Shown here piece after piece: positions 51,883-60,938 of a stretch of DNA of 64,000 nt. The position numbers and the translations under genes were made by a program. How positions within the stretch are numbered: the first letter of the stretch is position 1; every line of letters begins with the position of its first letter. The DNA is from COE1 sp036310845 (GTDB lineage Bacteria > Bacillota > Clostridia > Lachnospirales > Lachnospiraceae): assembly GCA_036310845.1 (NCBI GenBank), contig JAXJRB010000105.1, positions 27,600 to 91,599 of the forward strand, given 5' to 3'. The notes under the pieces were generated by a model, which was not told the origin of the DNA, did no database searches, and was given only the letters and a program-made list of their open reading frames with translations.

Positions 51883-53523
51883 TCATTTCAGGAAATTATT
51901 CCTATATGATACTGAAATCTGATCTGCATCAAAATATACAATTTCTTTGTCGGGATATACTTTTATGGCCTTTATCTCCTTTGGATACCGAATGCTATGT
52001 ATGTATTCATAATTGCTACATTCACAACGCCATCCAATTAGTCTTTCTTCGCCATCAACTTTTCCGGTTTGTCTTTCATCGCTGTAGAATTCTGTAATTT
52101 CACCTTTTTCATTTAATGTCAGAATTCCTGTTCCGGTTATTCCTTGATAAGAAATGGTTACTTTTACATGCTGCTCATCTATTTCTTCGTAAGAAACAAA
52201 TTTAGAGAATAAAACGCTTGGATTCAGTACAATTGATTCAATAAACCATGAAATAATACCCGCACAATATCCTTGCTCGCTTGTTACATTGAAAAGAGGA
52301 ATTACTCTGGCTAAAATTCCTTTCATGCCACCCTTTTTGTCTTCACTCATATAATCCATACCTTCAAATGGAATTCCATACATAGATGAACCACAATAAG
52401 CTTTTCGAAATGGAATCGGATTAGTAAGCCATAAATCATAGTCCATAGATATTATTTTCCCTGATTCATCATTAAAAACAAATTTGGTATCTTTAAAAAA
52501 TGCATTTACGACAGGATATTTAGGAAATCCTTCTAAGCCAATGTATTCGCAGTATTTTTGTAAGGATTTTGGAAGGCTTTTTATTTCTTCTTTTGAGCAT
52601 GCTTCATTTGTAGCGGGAATGGTTTGTATAAATGTTTCCATTTCCTGGTCAAATTGCTGTTTAAAAGGTGAACCACCAAGTTCACGATACATTCTATTCT
52701 GAAAAAGGCATGCAAATATGCCAAGCAATACAAAAGAACAGCTTTTTGTAAGTAAAGCCGGAAGCGGAACTTCAAAACCTGAAGCAAACTGGCAGATGGT
52801 TTGAGGAAGCATCATAATTCCTACAATAATGCAGGCTCTAACCATAATAGACCAAAGAAGTGTTCCAAGCGGTTTTTTCTTTTGTAATAAAAATAAGGTA
52901 ACAAAGCAAAGAGGACTTATAATTCCCATATCCAATACATAAGTAATCATTGTAGTATATACGCCGATGAGTGGTAGTGTTTTTCCTGTTAACATGCTTG
53001 GTACAATGTCGGGGAACCATGCCACATATAAAGCGATTCCTGATATGATAAGAAATTTTTGTATTCCTTTCGTGTATGTAATACATTTGTCCCATTTTAA
53101 ATGATATATGTGATAAAACATTCCAAACAAAGAGCATGTAAACAGAATCATATATATCAAAAATAGTCTGTTAAAGGTTATTCCAAATGCAATACTTGCT
53201 GCATAGTAGAATGTAATGGCATACATGGAAATCAACTTTAATTCAGCAACCTTACTTCTTGTCTTTCGATATTGCCAAAAAATAAACAAGAACATAGGAA
53301 CGATAACAAATAAAACGCAATAATCCATTCCGATTGAAATTGGAGCACTAAAATAAGTATCATGTGCATAGATTCCATAGCCATACATTTCTACTGCATG
53401 ACCGTATTGATTGATGAATTCATACTTATGTGTAAAATCCATGGATAATATGCCTGCTAAAGAAGTAACACACATAAGTAAAATGGTAATCATTGCAAGG
53501 GAATCGGTCTTTATTTTTTTCAT
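51883..53523 (-). CDS. Polytopic membrane protein with C-terminal DUF6544-like domain
   Basis: 546 residues from ATG 53523 with AGGAG upstream (a TTG is one codon earlier). The N-terminal 290 residues have about eight hydrophobic segments. The C-terminal 250 residues are soluble, with YCEYIGLEGFPKYPVVNAFF, VPLF-type VIPLFNVTSEQGYCAGIISW and RLIGWRCECSNYEYI, a pattern I associate with DUF6544. That domain is of unknown function. The combination suggests a membrane-anchored binding or sensor protein. It stands alone between a remnant and the flavodoxin operon. Confidence 0.7.
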   Translation of the reverse strand: MKKIKTDSLAMITILLMCVTSLAGILSMDFTHKYEFINQYGHAVEMYGYGIYAHDTYFSAPISIGMDYCVLFVIVPMFLFIFWQYRKTRSKVAELKLISMYAITFYYAASIAFGITFNRLFLIYMILFTCSLFGMFYHIYHLKWDKCITYTKGIQKFLIISGIALYVAWFPDIVPSMLTGKTLPLIGVYTTMITYVLDMGIISPLCFVTLFLLQKKKPLGTLLWSIMVRACIIVGIMMLPQTICQFASGFEVPLPALLTKSCSFVLLGIFACLFQNRMYRELGGSPFKQQFDQEMETFIQTIPATNEACSKEEIKSLPKSLQKYCEYIGLEGFPKYPVVNAFFKDTKFVFNDESGKIISMDYDLWLTNPIPFRKAYCGSSMYGIPFEGMDYMSEDKKGGMKGILARVIPLFNVTSEQGYCAGIISWFIESIVLNPSVLFSKFVSYEEIDEQHVKVTISYQGITGTGILTLNEKGEITEFYSDERQTGKVDGEERLIGWRCECSNYEYIHSIRYPKEIKAIKVYPDKEIVYFDADQISVSYRNNFLK

Positions 53524-53591
53524 CAATAATTTCTCCTGTTTATACTACGGTAATCTTTTTTGTAATGCATCATTTGCATTAATCTTATCAT

Positions 53592-54092
53592 CTACTCTTT
53601 TGCGTTTACAAAGTGAATTAGTGGCTTTATTGATTCTCGATTTGTACAATCAGCTCCTTTGAATGTTTCTAACATATGAATATCATCTTCGGTTTTATCA
53701 ATCTTCTGTTCAATTGATTTCTTAATCATATTCATCATCATTTTTTTCAAAAAGCCCACTTTTTTAGGATCATACCCGCCCTCAAAATAGAAAAACTTTC
53801 CCTGCTCAATTTCATTTTGTGCAGCAATTTTTGTTGCTACTTCTTCGCTTGGTATGGACATTCCAACACCAAAAACGATTACATTCTTAAGCTTTAAAGC
53901 TTTTATCTTGTCGTAACCATATACCATATTGGCCATAATCCAACCGCCATAGATAACTGTATCGTAAACAGTCAGCTCATCCGTTTTTACTTTCTTGTAT
54001 TCTTTTGCTTCACAGCCTAGTTCTTCTGCAATCCAATTTGCATATTTTGCGGTAAAACCTGTCCCACTTTGATAAACTACTATTTTTTTCAT
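53592..54092 (-). CDS. Flavodoxin-domain protein
   Basis: 166 residues from the ATG at 54092 with GGGAAGG upstream; a start at 54134 would add 14 residues without a site. The FMN phosphate loop is YQSGTGFTAKYANW, followed by DTVIYGGWIMANM and VIVFGVGMSIP. The pattern belongs to the HemG-like flavodoxin_5 group. It would carry electrons or act as a small oxidoreductase. It lies 84 bases downstream of a MarR gene under the same promoter, so it is probably induced when MarR is released, for example by a redox-active or phenolic compound. Confidence 0.88.
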   Translation of the reverse strand: MKKIVVYQSGTGFTAKYANWIAEELGCEAKEYKKVKTDELTVYDTVIYGGWIMANMVYGYDKIKALKLKNVIVFGVGMSIPSEEVATKIAAQNEIEQGKFFYFEGGYDPKKVGFLKKMMMNMIKKSIEQKIDKTEDDIHMLETFKGADCTNRESIKPLIHFVNAKE

Positions 54093-54123
54093 AATTAGTA
54101 ACCTTCCCTTCTTAAAGTTTGCG

Positions 54124-54144
54124 AATTTGTGCACAGCACAAATT
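54124..54144. other. Hairpin AATTTGTGC-ACA-GCACAAATT between MarR and flavodoxin genes
   Basis: Perfect 9-base arms with a 3-base loop inside the operon gap. It may tune expression between the two genes (processing or partial termination; no T-run) or act as a palindromic site. Confidence 0.5.
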
Positions 54145-54176
54145 TACCATGTAAAAATCTTCCGGTTATGGATTTT

Positions 54177-54653
54177 TTACATTATGTCCTCCAAATTTTT
54201 CTCCATCTGCAGAATGGTTTTTATCGTAATTGCAATTTCCTGAGGATCAATTCCTGCAAATATTCCATGAACAATTTTTTCACTTTCTTCGTCATGTGAC
54301 TCACAAAATGTTCTTGTTTTCTCTGTTAAAACAATGCGTTGTTTTCTTTTATCAGTTTCATCACTAAGGGTCTGAATGTAGCCTTTTTTCTCTAGCTTAA
54401 TTAAGATCTGCTTTACATTCTGGTGTGAACTTCCTGTTATCTCTGCTAATTCTTTAATTGTAGGTGGATTTTTACACAGATTAATGCAGATTATTACAAA
54501 AAACTGTTTCCAGCTAATGTCTTCAAAAAAACTATCTGCTTTTGCCTGATAACGGTTGTCAAATGCACTTAGCACTCCTAATAAGAAAAAAGAAGCTTCC
54601 ATTCCATCAAAGTTTAATTCACCTTTTTCAATAATCTCTTCTAAATGTTTCAC
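54177..54653 (-). CDS. MarR-family transcriptional regulator
   Basis: 158 residues starting at a GTG with AAGGAAG about 10 bases upstream. The winged helix (TIKELAEITGSSHQNVKQILIKLEKKGYIQ) and the wing SDETDKRKQRIVLTEK are typical of MarR proteins. The N- and C-terminal helices form the dimer interface. Two palindromic sites overlap its promoter, so autorepression is very likely. It is the first gene of an operon with the flavodoxin. Confidence 0.93.
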   Translation of the reverse strand: MKHLEEIIEKGELNFDGMEASFFLLGVLSAFDNRYQAKADSFFEDISWKQFFVIICINLCKNPPTIKELAEITGSSHQNVKQILIKLEKKGYIQTLSDETDKRKQRIVLTEKTRTFCESHDEESEKIVHGIFAGIDPQEIAITIKTILQMEKNLEDIM

Positions 54654-54712
54654 TTATGCATCTTCCTTTCTCTGCTTGCCAAAGTATGTAACAGCAATTT
54701 CTCAACAAAAAA

Positions 54713-54765
54713 GGTAATACATTACCTATAATTGGTAATATATTACCTTTCTCACTTGTTGTCAA
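54713..54765 (-). promoter_or_regulatory. MarR-flavodoxin promoter with two GGTAAT-N2-ATTACC operators
   Basis: Perfect palindromes GGTAATACATTACC (54713-54726) and GGTAATATATTACC (54734-54747) start 21 bases apart, two helical turns. On the minus strand TTGACA (54760-54765), 17-base spacer and TATATT (54737-54742) form the promoter, with the -10 lying inside one operator. This is a textbook arrangement for steric repression by a MarR dimer pair. Confidence 0.85.
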
Positions 54766-54786
54766 TATATATTTATACAATTCCTA

Positions 54787-55752
54787 CTATTTATAATTTT
54801 GGACATTTGAATTATCTACTTTTTCAAAAGGAACCCATACAAATTTACAATCTTCTGTTGCATAGTCAATATCTTTTATAGAATTTCCTTTTGCAATTTC
54901 CATAGCAGCTTTTACTACATATTCACCTTGTCCTGTTGCCGATTGATAAACGGTAAAGGCCATTGTGCCTTCTTCAATGCAAGCACATCCGTCTTGTGTT
55001 GCATCAATTCCTAGAATAGGTACATTAATTCCTTTTTCCTTGCAGGCGTCAATAACACCTAAAGCCATGGAATCATTGTTACAAACAACGACATCAAAAT
55101 CATTGTCTAGTCCTAGGAAAATATTAAAATACTCATATGCTGTGCTTTGTTCCCAATTAGCGTGATCTTCGAATACATAATTAATCTTTTTTCCTGATGC
55201 ATTCAGAGTTTTTTTAAATTGTCCTGTACGTCCTACTGTTGCAGAATGACCTTGAGGTCCTTTGAATAATACCACATTAATTTCATCTTTATCCTTGAAT
55301 TTCTCTAAAATATATTCTGCTTGAAATTGCCCAGCATCGCCTTCGGAAGAACCAACATAGATATATTTGTTTGCTTCTAGTAATTTTTCATCAGGACAAC
55401 TATTGAAGAATACGATTGGTACATCGCCTGCAATTGCTTCTAACTCTAATGTCGTATCAGTATCTACAGGTCCACATAAAATAACATCATAATTTTCTGC
55501 AACAGCTTGCTTAATATGAGCCACTTGGTTTTCAATGGAGTTTTGAGCATCATATACATCAATCGTAGCACCATATTGTGATGCCGTTTGTTGAGCTTGA
55601 TTAACTAGCACATTTCGAAACGTATCTGGTTGTGATAATGATAAATACATTTTCAAATTATCACCATTTGTAGAAGCAGATTGGTTTCCACATCCCACAA
55701 GGCAAATCGTGGTTAATGTTAAACAGAGAATAATACTTATATATTTCTTCAT
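54787..55752 (-). CDS. Sugar-binding lipoprotein (Peripla_BP_4, RbsB-like)
   Basis: 321 residues. Signal with lipobox CLVGC (Cys near 21). Two Rossmann-like lobes: SQPDTFRNVLVNQAQQTASQ, YDVILCGPVDTDTTLELEAI, VVCNNDSMALGVIDACKEKG and PILGIDATQDGCACIEEG are typical of ribose/galactose-binding proteins. No permease or ATPase gene is next to it. It lies 13 bases after a chemoreceptor gene, so it probably loads that receptor with a sugar rather than serving transport. Sugar unknown. Confidence 0.92.
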   Translation of the reverse strand: MKKYISIILCLTLTTICLVGCGNQSASTNGDNLKMYLSLSQPDTFRNVLVNQAQQTASQYGATIDVYDAQNSIENQVAHIKQAVAENYDVILCGPVDTDTTLELEAIAGDVPIVFFNSCPDEKLLEANKYIYVGSSEGDAGQFQAEYILEKFKDKDEINVVLFKGPQGHSATVGRTGQFKKTLNASGKKINYVFEDHANWEQSTAYEYFNIFLGLDNDFDVVVCNNDSMALGVIDACKEKGINVPILGIDATQDGCACIEEGTMAFTVYQSATGQGEYVVKAAMEIAKGNSIKDIDYATEDCKFVWVPFEKVDNSNVQNYK

Positions 55753-55765
55753 GGAATTCCCCCCT

Positions 55766-57745
55766 TTAAATACGGAATTTTTTAACTTGTTGCGATAATT
55801 TTTCAGACGATACTGTTAAACTCTTCGACTCGTCTGCTACCTGCTTACTATTTTCAGCAATTCCTTTCGCTTGTTGCAACATAGTTTCAGAGGTTGCTAA
55901 AATTTCTTCGGTACTAGCTGCCTGTTCTTGAGATATTGCAGCCACATTTGTTGCAACCTGATCTACTTGATTGATTTTCTCTATCATATGTTCTATTAAA
56001 TCACTTGTTTCTGCAATATTTGCATAAATATTTTCAAATGTATCAATTGCAGAATGAATAAGTACACTGCTTTCATTAATGTCTTCAGCACTATTACCTG
56101 CTTGTTTTACAGCATCATCTACCAAATCCCTAACTTCATCAATTAATTTTGATATATGAGCAACAGAATCAGCGCTACTATTTGCAAGATTGCCTATTTC
56201 GGATGCTACTACTGCAAAACCTTTTCCTGCTTCACCTGCTCTTGCCGCTTCAATGGATGCATTGAGAGATAATAAATTTGTTTCATCCGCAATATTACCA
56301 ATGAGCTGAACGATTTCTACAATTTCATTCGAAGCAATTCCTACTTTATTGACAGCTTGTTCTAAGTTTTGGATAGACGTTTGGATATCACCGAGTGCTT
56401 TTCCTACATATTCCATATCTTGGCGACCTTTTTTAGATACGGAAACTGTTTCCTGCATTTTGTTTTCAACGCCTACACTATCTGCTTTAGTATCAGCAAC
56501 AACACTAGCAAGTTTTGTTGCATTATCAGCAATTTCATTTACAGATAATGATAATTGATCAACTGTAGAATTAAGTTCACTCATGGATTCCGATTGAACG
56601 CTTGCTGCATTTTGCATTTCAGCTGAAACTGCATCATTGGTTTCTGCCTGAGAACCTAATTTGGATGAAATATCTCCTATTGAAATAATCATACTTCTCA
56701 TCGATTTAATAAAATCAACAACACTGTTACTCATTACAGCAATTTCATCGCTACCCTTGCTTTCTATTGAAACAGTAAAGTCTCCGTCTGCCATGTCTAT
56801 AATTGCCGAGGTTAATTTTTTTACAGGTCCTACTACAACCTGTGTTATTCTCTCTGTTACTATACATAGAACAATGATTGATACTGCACTGATTATTATC
56901 ATCAAGGTACGTAGATGAATTAAGTCAATTAAAACGACTTTGGTAGGTATGTATGATACTAGTACCCAATTTGTTCCCGCAATTTCTTCAAATACCGTCA
57001 TATTATCTTCAATTGTGCAGAAATCATAATCTTGAACGTTTATTTTTTCCGCTACCTGGAGAAGAAATGCATTGTCTGTTTGTTCTTCTAGCTTTTTGGA
57101 TATAATGGTTGAATCTCTATGTGCCAAAATCACATTACTATTTTTATCTACTAAAAAAGCTTCTGCATGTTTCATCTCGATAAAAGAATTTACAATAATG
57201 GAGATACGGTCTAAAGACATGTCCGCAGATATAACGCTTTTTTTATTTTTTCCATCATTTAGAATTCCAGAAACACTAATTACTTTTTCGCCTGCTGAAT
57301 TAACGTATGGAGAACTTACTGCCATATTGACTCTTGTCAAACCTTCTTTATACCATACTTCGTCATGAATATTGTTGACACTTATAGATGCCTCTGTTGC
57401 TTTCATTACTTTTCCTGTAGTGTCTCCAATATAGATACCTTGTGGATAGTTAGAATTGTAATTATAAAAGGAATCTAAAATCTTTTGTATCTGTGCATCA
57501 TTGAAATGCATTTTTTCAATTGTAGTTTTTACCATTTGAAAAGAAGATATATTTTCCTTTAACCAAGCTTCAATTTGGGCTGTTTGGTTTCCTACAGAAG
57601 AAGAAAGTAATTCCTCTGAATATTCTTCAATAACATTTGCTGATTTTCCGTATGAAAACGTAACCAGTACAATTATCATGGCTATTACAATTGAAACAAT
57701 ACTTCCTATCAATTTCATTTTAATTGATTTCATTTTCTTAGGCAT
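55766..57745 (-). CDS. Methyl-accepting chemotaxis protein with dCache-type sensor
   Basis: About 659 residues from the ATG at 57745, with GGAG about 11 bases upstream; a GTG at 57757 lies in the site. Span 1 is near residues 12-32, an extracytoplasmic dCache-like sensor covers about 40-275 (DTTGKVMKATEASISVNN, DMSLDRISIIVNSF), span 2 about 283-303, then a HAMP domain and a signalling domain with EARAGEAGKGFAVVASEIGN. It directs CheA in motility. The next gene, a sugar-binding lipoprotein, is probably its ligand carrier. Confidence 0.93.
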   Translation of the reverse strand: MPKKMKSIKMKLIGSIVSIVIAMIIVLVTFSYGKSANVIEEYSEELLSSSVGNQTAQIEAWLKENISSFQMVKTTIEKMHFNDAQIQKILDSFYNYNSNYPQGIYIGDTTGKVMKATEASISVNNIHDEVWYKEGLTRVNMAVSSPYVNSAGEKVISVSGILNDGKNKKSVISADMSLDRISIIVNSFIEMKHAEAFLVDKNSNVILAHRDSTIISKKLEEQTDNAFLLQVAEKINVQDYDFCTIEDNMTVFEEIAGTNWVLVSYIPTKVVLIDLIHLRTLMIIISAVSIIVLCIVTERITQVVVGPVKKLTSAIIDMADGDFTVSIESKGSDEIAVMSNSVVDFIKSMRSMIISIGDISSKLGSQAETNDAVSAEMQNAASVQSESMSELNSTVDQLSLSVNEIADNATKLASVVADTKADSVGVENKMQETVSVSKKGRQDMEYVGKALGDIQTSIQNLEQAVNKVGIASNEIVEIVQLIGNIADETNLLSLNASIEAARAGEAGKGFAVVASEIGNLANSSADSVAHISKLIDEVRDLVDDAVKQAGNSAEDINESSVLIHSAIDTFENIYANIAETSDLIEHMIEKINQVDQVATNVAAISQEQAASTEEILATSETMLQQAKGIAENSKQVADESKSLTVSSEKLSQQVKKFRI

Positions 57746-57867
57746 ATCTTTTATCACTCCATTTCAGAATATTTTAGTAGTACCTTTAATTATTATCGCA
57801 CTACACATGCTAAAGGTCGATATATTCAGACGCATAGTTCGCAACATAGCTATAAACTGAACAAATA

Positions 57868-57895
57868 AAAATGGTGTGTGCCTGCGCACACCATT
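57868..57895 (-). terminator. Second intrinsic terminator upstream of the chemoreceptor (minus strand)
   Basis: TGGTGTGCG pairs with CACACACCA, loop of four, followed by TTTTTATTTG on the minus strand. Confidence 0.65.
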
Positions 57896-57924
57896 TAGTG
57901 TAACTAGGTCTTTCCTGGAAAGTA

Positions 57925-57960
57925 AAAAAGTGCAAGCCATAAAAGAAACTTGCACTTTTT
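57925..57960 (-). terminator. Intrinsic terminator of the 57966 gene (minus strand)
   Basis: AAAAAGTGCAAG pairs perfectly with CTTGCACTTTTT. The stem is flanked by Ts on both strands, so it may work in both directions. Confidence 0.85.
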
Positions 57961-57965
57961 TCATT

Positions 57966-58535
57966 TTATCGAAAAATATTTACTGTATAAGCCGTTGTTT
58001 GTGGTGGGATGCTTGCTGTCATAAAGTTTGCATGATTTACTCTTACACGCAATCCAGGTATTAAATCTGCAAAATCCATTGGTCTGCCAAAACCATTAAA
58101 AAATATGGTATCATCTGATATATTAAACTGTATCACATCAGGTCGTCTGCCATCTTTGATTACCGTAAAATTTCTATTTCTTCTGTTTACATCAACAATT
58201 CGTCCCTCTATTACGTTTTCCTGCCTTGGCTGTCTTACTACTCGTATCATGTATGCCGTTGCTTGTGGTGGAATACTTCTTGTCATTGCTGATGAATAAG
58301 TTGCATTAATGACCATTCCAGTCAGTAAATCTCTGGAACGAATTCGTCTGCCTCTTTCATCAAAAATAACGGTATTATTTCCTACCACTAGTCGAATTTC
58401 GAGTTCTCGCCGATTACAATTTACGCAATCTGTATAAGAAACGGTAACCAACGTATTATTTCTGTCGGAATCAATTTCTTCAATTATTCCATTGGTAAGA
58501 TGTTGCATTGCATTTCTTGAAAAATTACCATCCAT
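57966..58535 (-). CDS. Hypothetical protein with two tandem OB-like repeats
   Basis: 189 residues, no signal peptide. Two homologous halves: NGIIEEIDSDRNNTLVTVSY to SSAMTRSIPPQATAYMIRVV, and EGRIVDVNRRNRNFTVI to ANFMTASIPPQTTAYTVNIF. Each has N/S-D/N-x-T-x-I/V-F-x-G/E-R-G and ends SIPPQ-T-AY. The first also has a CVNCNRRE motif. The repeats resemble DUF5666-like beta-barrels. Function unknown. It is a single gene between two terminators; AGGTGT is a weak ribosome site. Confidence 0.8.
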   Translation of the reverse strand: MDGNFSRNAMQHLTNGIIEEIDSDRNNTLVTVSYTDCVNCNRRELEIRLVVGNNTVIFDERGRRIRSRDLLTGMVINATYSSAMTRSIPPQATAYMIRVVRQPRQENVIEGRIVDVNRRNRNFTVIKDGRRPDVIQFNISDDTIFFNGFGRPMDFADLIPGLRVRVNHANFMTASIPPQTTAYTVNIFR

Positions 58536-58657
58536 AAATTACACCTATATGCTGTTTATTTATAATATATTCCCAAAAACGGTAAATGTTACTTCACAAT
58601 CCAATCCATTAACGTTTGTATATGACTTTTCCTCTTATTTATACTTTTCACGTTTTA

Positions 58658-59191
58658 CTACTTATTGTACATTTCTATTCTTTCAAGCATCTCTTCGTAA
58701 GGAATACATTCTGCATATCTTCTTGGCCACATGAATTCATTATGATAGCGATAGCTCTGTTCTGCGGTCATGAAGACATTATCTACGGTGGTATTGGTAG
58801 TTGCTGGAATGATTACATGAAAACCATGTTCAAAACCACATTTTACTGTAGCATCGATGCAATAATCAGTCTGTAAGCCTGTTATAATGATTTCTTTTTC
58901 AACTTTTCCCTGTAAATATTCTAATAATTCTGTTCCACGAAAAGCACTATTTACATTCTTATCAAATATCTTTTCGTCTGGCATTGGCTGAAATCCTTCG
59001 TAGATTTCGTATCCTTCTTTTCCTTTTGTAAGTTCCTCATCAGGGCCATCATCGTGACGAACGTATACTACTTCAATTCCTTTTTCACGAGCCTTTTTTA
59101 TCAGTTCTTTTTCGTGGGAAACAAAGGTTTCAAACTGATATAAAGCGTTGGTTGTAATTAATTTTTGTGTATCGATAACTAAAAGTACCAT
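58658..59191 (-). CDS. Isochorismatase-like cysteine hydrolase
   Basis: 177 residues. The triad is visible: D7 in LLVIDTQK, Lys in FDKNVNSAF and Cys in GLQTDYCIDAT. The NPG-like turn and RHDDG match the nicotinamidase/YcaC/isochorismatase superfamily. Sequence alone does not give the substrate (for example nicotinamide, peroxyureidoacrylate or a simple amide). AAAGGAG lies 6 bases before the ATG. It is followed after a 100-base gap upstream by the nitroreductase gene, on the same strand. Confidence 0.9.
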   Translation of the reverse strand: MVLLVIDTQKLITTNALYQFETFVSHEKELIKKAREKGIEVVYVRHDDGPDEELTKGKEGYEIYEGFQPMPDEKIFDKNVNSAFRGTELLEYLQGKVEKEIIITGLQTDYCIDATVKCGFEHGFHVIIPATTNTTVDNVFMTAEQSYRYHNEFMWPRRYAECIPYEEMLERIEMYNK

Positions 59192-59291
59192 CTACAAGCT
59201 CCTTTTCTTTTGCGCATTATTGTTTACATAATGCTTTTATGATACTACAGTTTCTTTAGTATTTGCAATTGAACATATTTACTTTATAAAA

Positions 59292-59804
59292 TTAACAATA
59301 TGTAACCAATTCCTCCACCGGAATTCGCATATTCTTATGTCTTTCATTATCAGCAGGCTTCTCATCTGCATAACCAATTGCCAGAATATTAATTGGCTCT
59401 AAATGCTTTGGCAGATTGAATTCTTTACTTACAACATCTGCTTTAAAGTAACAAATCCAACAAGTTCCTAAGCCTAGCTCCGTCGCTTCTAACATCATAT
59501 GATCCGTTAATATCGTTGCATCAATGTCTGTCATGGATTTTCCATCAAAAGGTCTAGTCCACGCTTTGGAGTGGTCAGCACACACGATGATTGCAACTGG
59601 TGCATCATATATATTTGCAGCTTTTCCAAGCTTATCCATACTATCCTTCTCTTGTACTACGATTAATCTCACTGGCTGTAAATTAGCCGCTGTTGGTGCA
59701 ACGTGTGCCGCTTCGATAATCTTTTCTATTTTTTCACTTTCTACTGCTCTATCCTCATATTTTCTTACTGAATAACGCTTTTTTGCAAGTTCTAATAATG
59801 ACAT
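59292..59804 (-). CDS. Nitroreductase family oxidoreductase
   Basis: 170 residues. Typical FMN-binding features: the start RYSVRKYEDRAVESEKIEKI, HVAPTAANLQPVRLIVV and the ending GLGTCWICYF, NILAIGYADEKP. The short length fits the single-domain NfsA/SagB-independent group in Clostridia. It would reduce nitro compounds, quinones or flavins with NAD(P)H. It is transcribed divergently from an HxlR regulator, which commonly controls such genes. AAAGGACGG precedes the ATG. Confidence 0.93.
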   Translation of the reverse strand: MSLLELAKKRYSVRKYEDRAVESEKIEKIIEAAHVAPTAANLQPVRLIVVQEKDSMDKLGKAANIYDAPVAIIVCADHSKAWTRPFDGKSMTDIDATILTDHMMLEATELGLGTCWICYFKADVVSKEFNLPKHLEPINILAIGYADEKPADNERHKNMRIPVEELVTYC

Positions 59805-59899
59805 CTCTTAACCGTCCTTTTTTTAATTTTGTGAGCTCTTGTTCTTTTGGTCAACCTAATTTATTATTATATGGATAGCTTGCAAAAATACAAGAATGC

Positions 59900-59944
59900 A
59901 CTTTTTAGGTATATACTACCCAAAAAGTAAGTACTGTACTTTTT
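59900..59944. promoter_or_regulatory. Candidate HxlR operators in the divergent promoter region
   Basis: Half-sites ACTTTTT (59900-59906), AAAAAGTA (59922-59929) and TACTTTTT (59937-59944) form two overlapping inverted repeats, with GGTA-N5-TACC between the first two (59908-59920). The arrangement lies between nitroreductase and HxlR genes and could control both. Confidence 0.6.
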
Positions 59945-60000
59945 GAACATTTATGTCCTAAACTATAACTGTATGATTTTATGCTATCTGGAGGTTTATT

Positions 60001-60345
60001 ATGGATAAAAAAAACAATTTCTCTTGTCCGGTAGAAGCAACAATTTCTCTTATCGGAGGCAAATACAAAGCAATTATTCTGTGGCATCTTTTACATGGAA
60101 CGATGCGTTATAGCGAACTACATCGCAAAGTGCCCCATGCAACCGATAAAATGCTGGCACAACAATTACGAGAATTAGAAAAAGACGGTCTGATTTCTCG
60201 AACCGTCTATCCTGTCGTACCGCCAAAAACAGAATACAATCTAACTGAATTCGGACAAAGCCTTGTCCCTATTCTGGATGCTATGTGTAATTGGGGAAAT
60301 GAATATTTACAGTCTAACTCCTGTTCGCGCTCCATTTCTTCCTAA
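60001..60345 (+). CDS. HxlR-family transcriptional regulator
   Basis: 114 residues. The N-terminus FSCPVEATISLIGGKYKAIILWHL is the HxlR signature, with the redox-responsive Cys in the conserved position. The winged helix MRYSELHRKVPHATDKMLAQ and RTVYPVVPPKTEYNLTEFG follow. The C-terminal tail SNSCSRSISS overlaps a gene fragment on the other strand and may be altered. GGAGG precedes the ATG. It is divergent from nitroreductase and probably controls it in response to quinones or aldehydes. Confidence 0.92.
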   Translation: MDKKNNFSCPVEATISLIGGKYKAIILWHLLHGTMRYSELHRKVPHATDKMLAQQLRELEKDGLISRTVYPVVPPKTEYNLTEFGQSLVPILDAMCNWGNEYLQSNSCSRSISS

Positions 60346-60730
60346 TATTCATAATCGCCATAACCTTTGCTACTGCATATCTTCCAATCAATTCGAACAA
60401 TCCTGCGGTAAATGCATAGTATACCGCTACCTGATACTGATATATTGCTATCACATTTAAATCTAATGCATCCAGTTTAAATGCTTCTATTAATTGGTCG
60501 ATTCTACGAATGGTTTCCGCACATATCTCTTTATCCTGCATATGCATATTCAAATAATTCACCGCATCGCCAATCAATGCGATAAGATGATGGTACATAC
60601 TTATTTGAGCAAAGCTATTTGCCTTCTCTGTATCTCCAACCATCATATACGAATGAAGCAACATGGATGCTATCTTGGAAGATTTACGAAAAGCACATGT
60701 GGGACGCAGTGACGGAGCACCAAAATCCAC
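60314..60730 (-). pseudogene. Remnant of a helical regulator-type protein
   Basis: A minus-strand frame of about 138 residues reads IASMLLHSYMMVGDTEKANSF, then YHHLIALIGDAVNYLNMHMQD and AIYQYQVAVYYAFTAGLFELI, like TPR-type C-terminal regions of XRE regulators. It lacks a ribosome site and N-terminus and runs into the HxlR tail, so it is probably debris. Confidence 0.5.
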
Positions 60731-60938
60731 TGTTGCGGAAGAATTGAAACGGGATTTAGAGGAAGTGGTTAATTTTGAGGGTAGTTATACAGAACAGCTT
60801 TTGTTGGTATTTTGCAAGCAAACCAAGCTACGCTATAACAAGCTGTCGGAAGAAGAAAAACAATGGCTGATACGCATTATGCAGAAATCGGAATTGATAA
60901 AGAATGCTGTTTCTAAACGCGGGAAGGGGAAAAAGTAA
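60663..60938 (+). pseudogene. Coding fragment of unknown origin
   Basis: A plus-strand frame whose coding-like part begins near 60700 (GAPKSTVAEELKRDLEEVVN) and ends SKRGKGKK. It has no ribosome site and overlaps the previous remnant near 60700, where two gene pieces appear joined. It is perhaps the 3' end of a gene belonging with the following YhcG-type protein. The rest of the 682-base stretch to 61027 holds nothing else I can support. Confidence 0.4.

Noticed and set aside
57781..57830. Flagellar sigma-D promoter before the chemoreceptor (TGCGATAA on the minus strand)
   Set aside because: No TAAA at the correct -35 distance.
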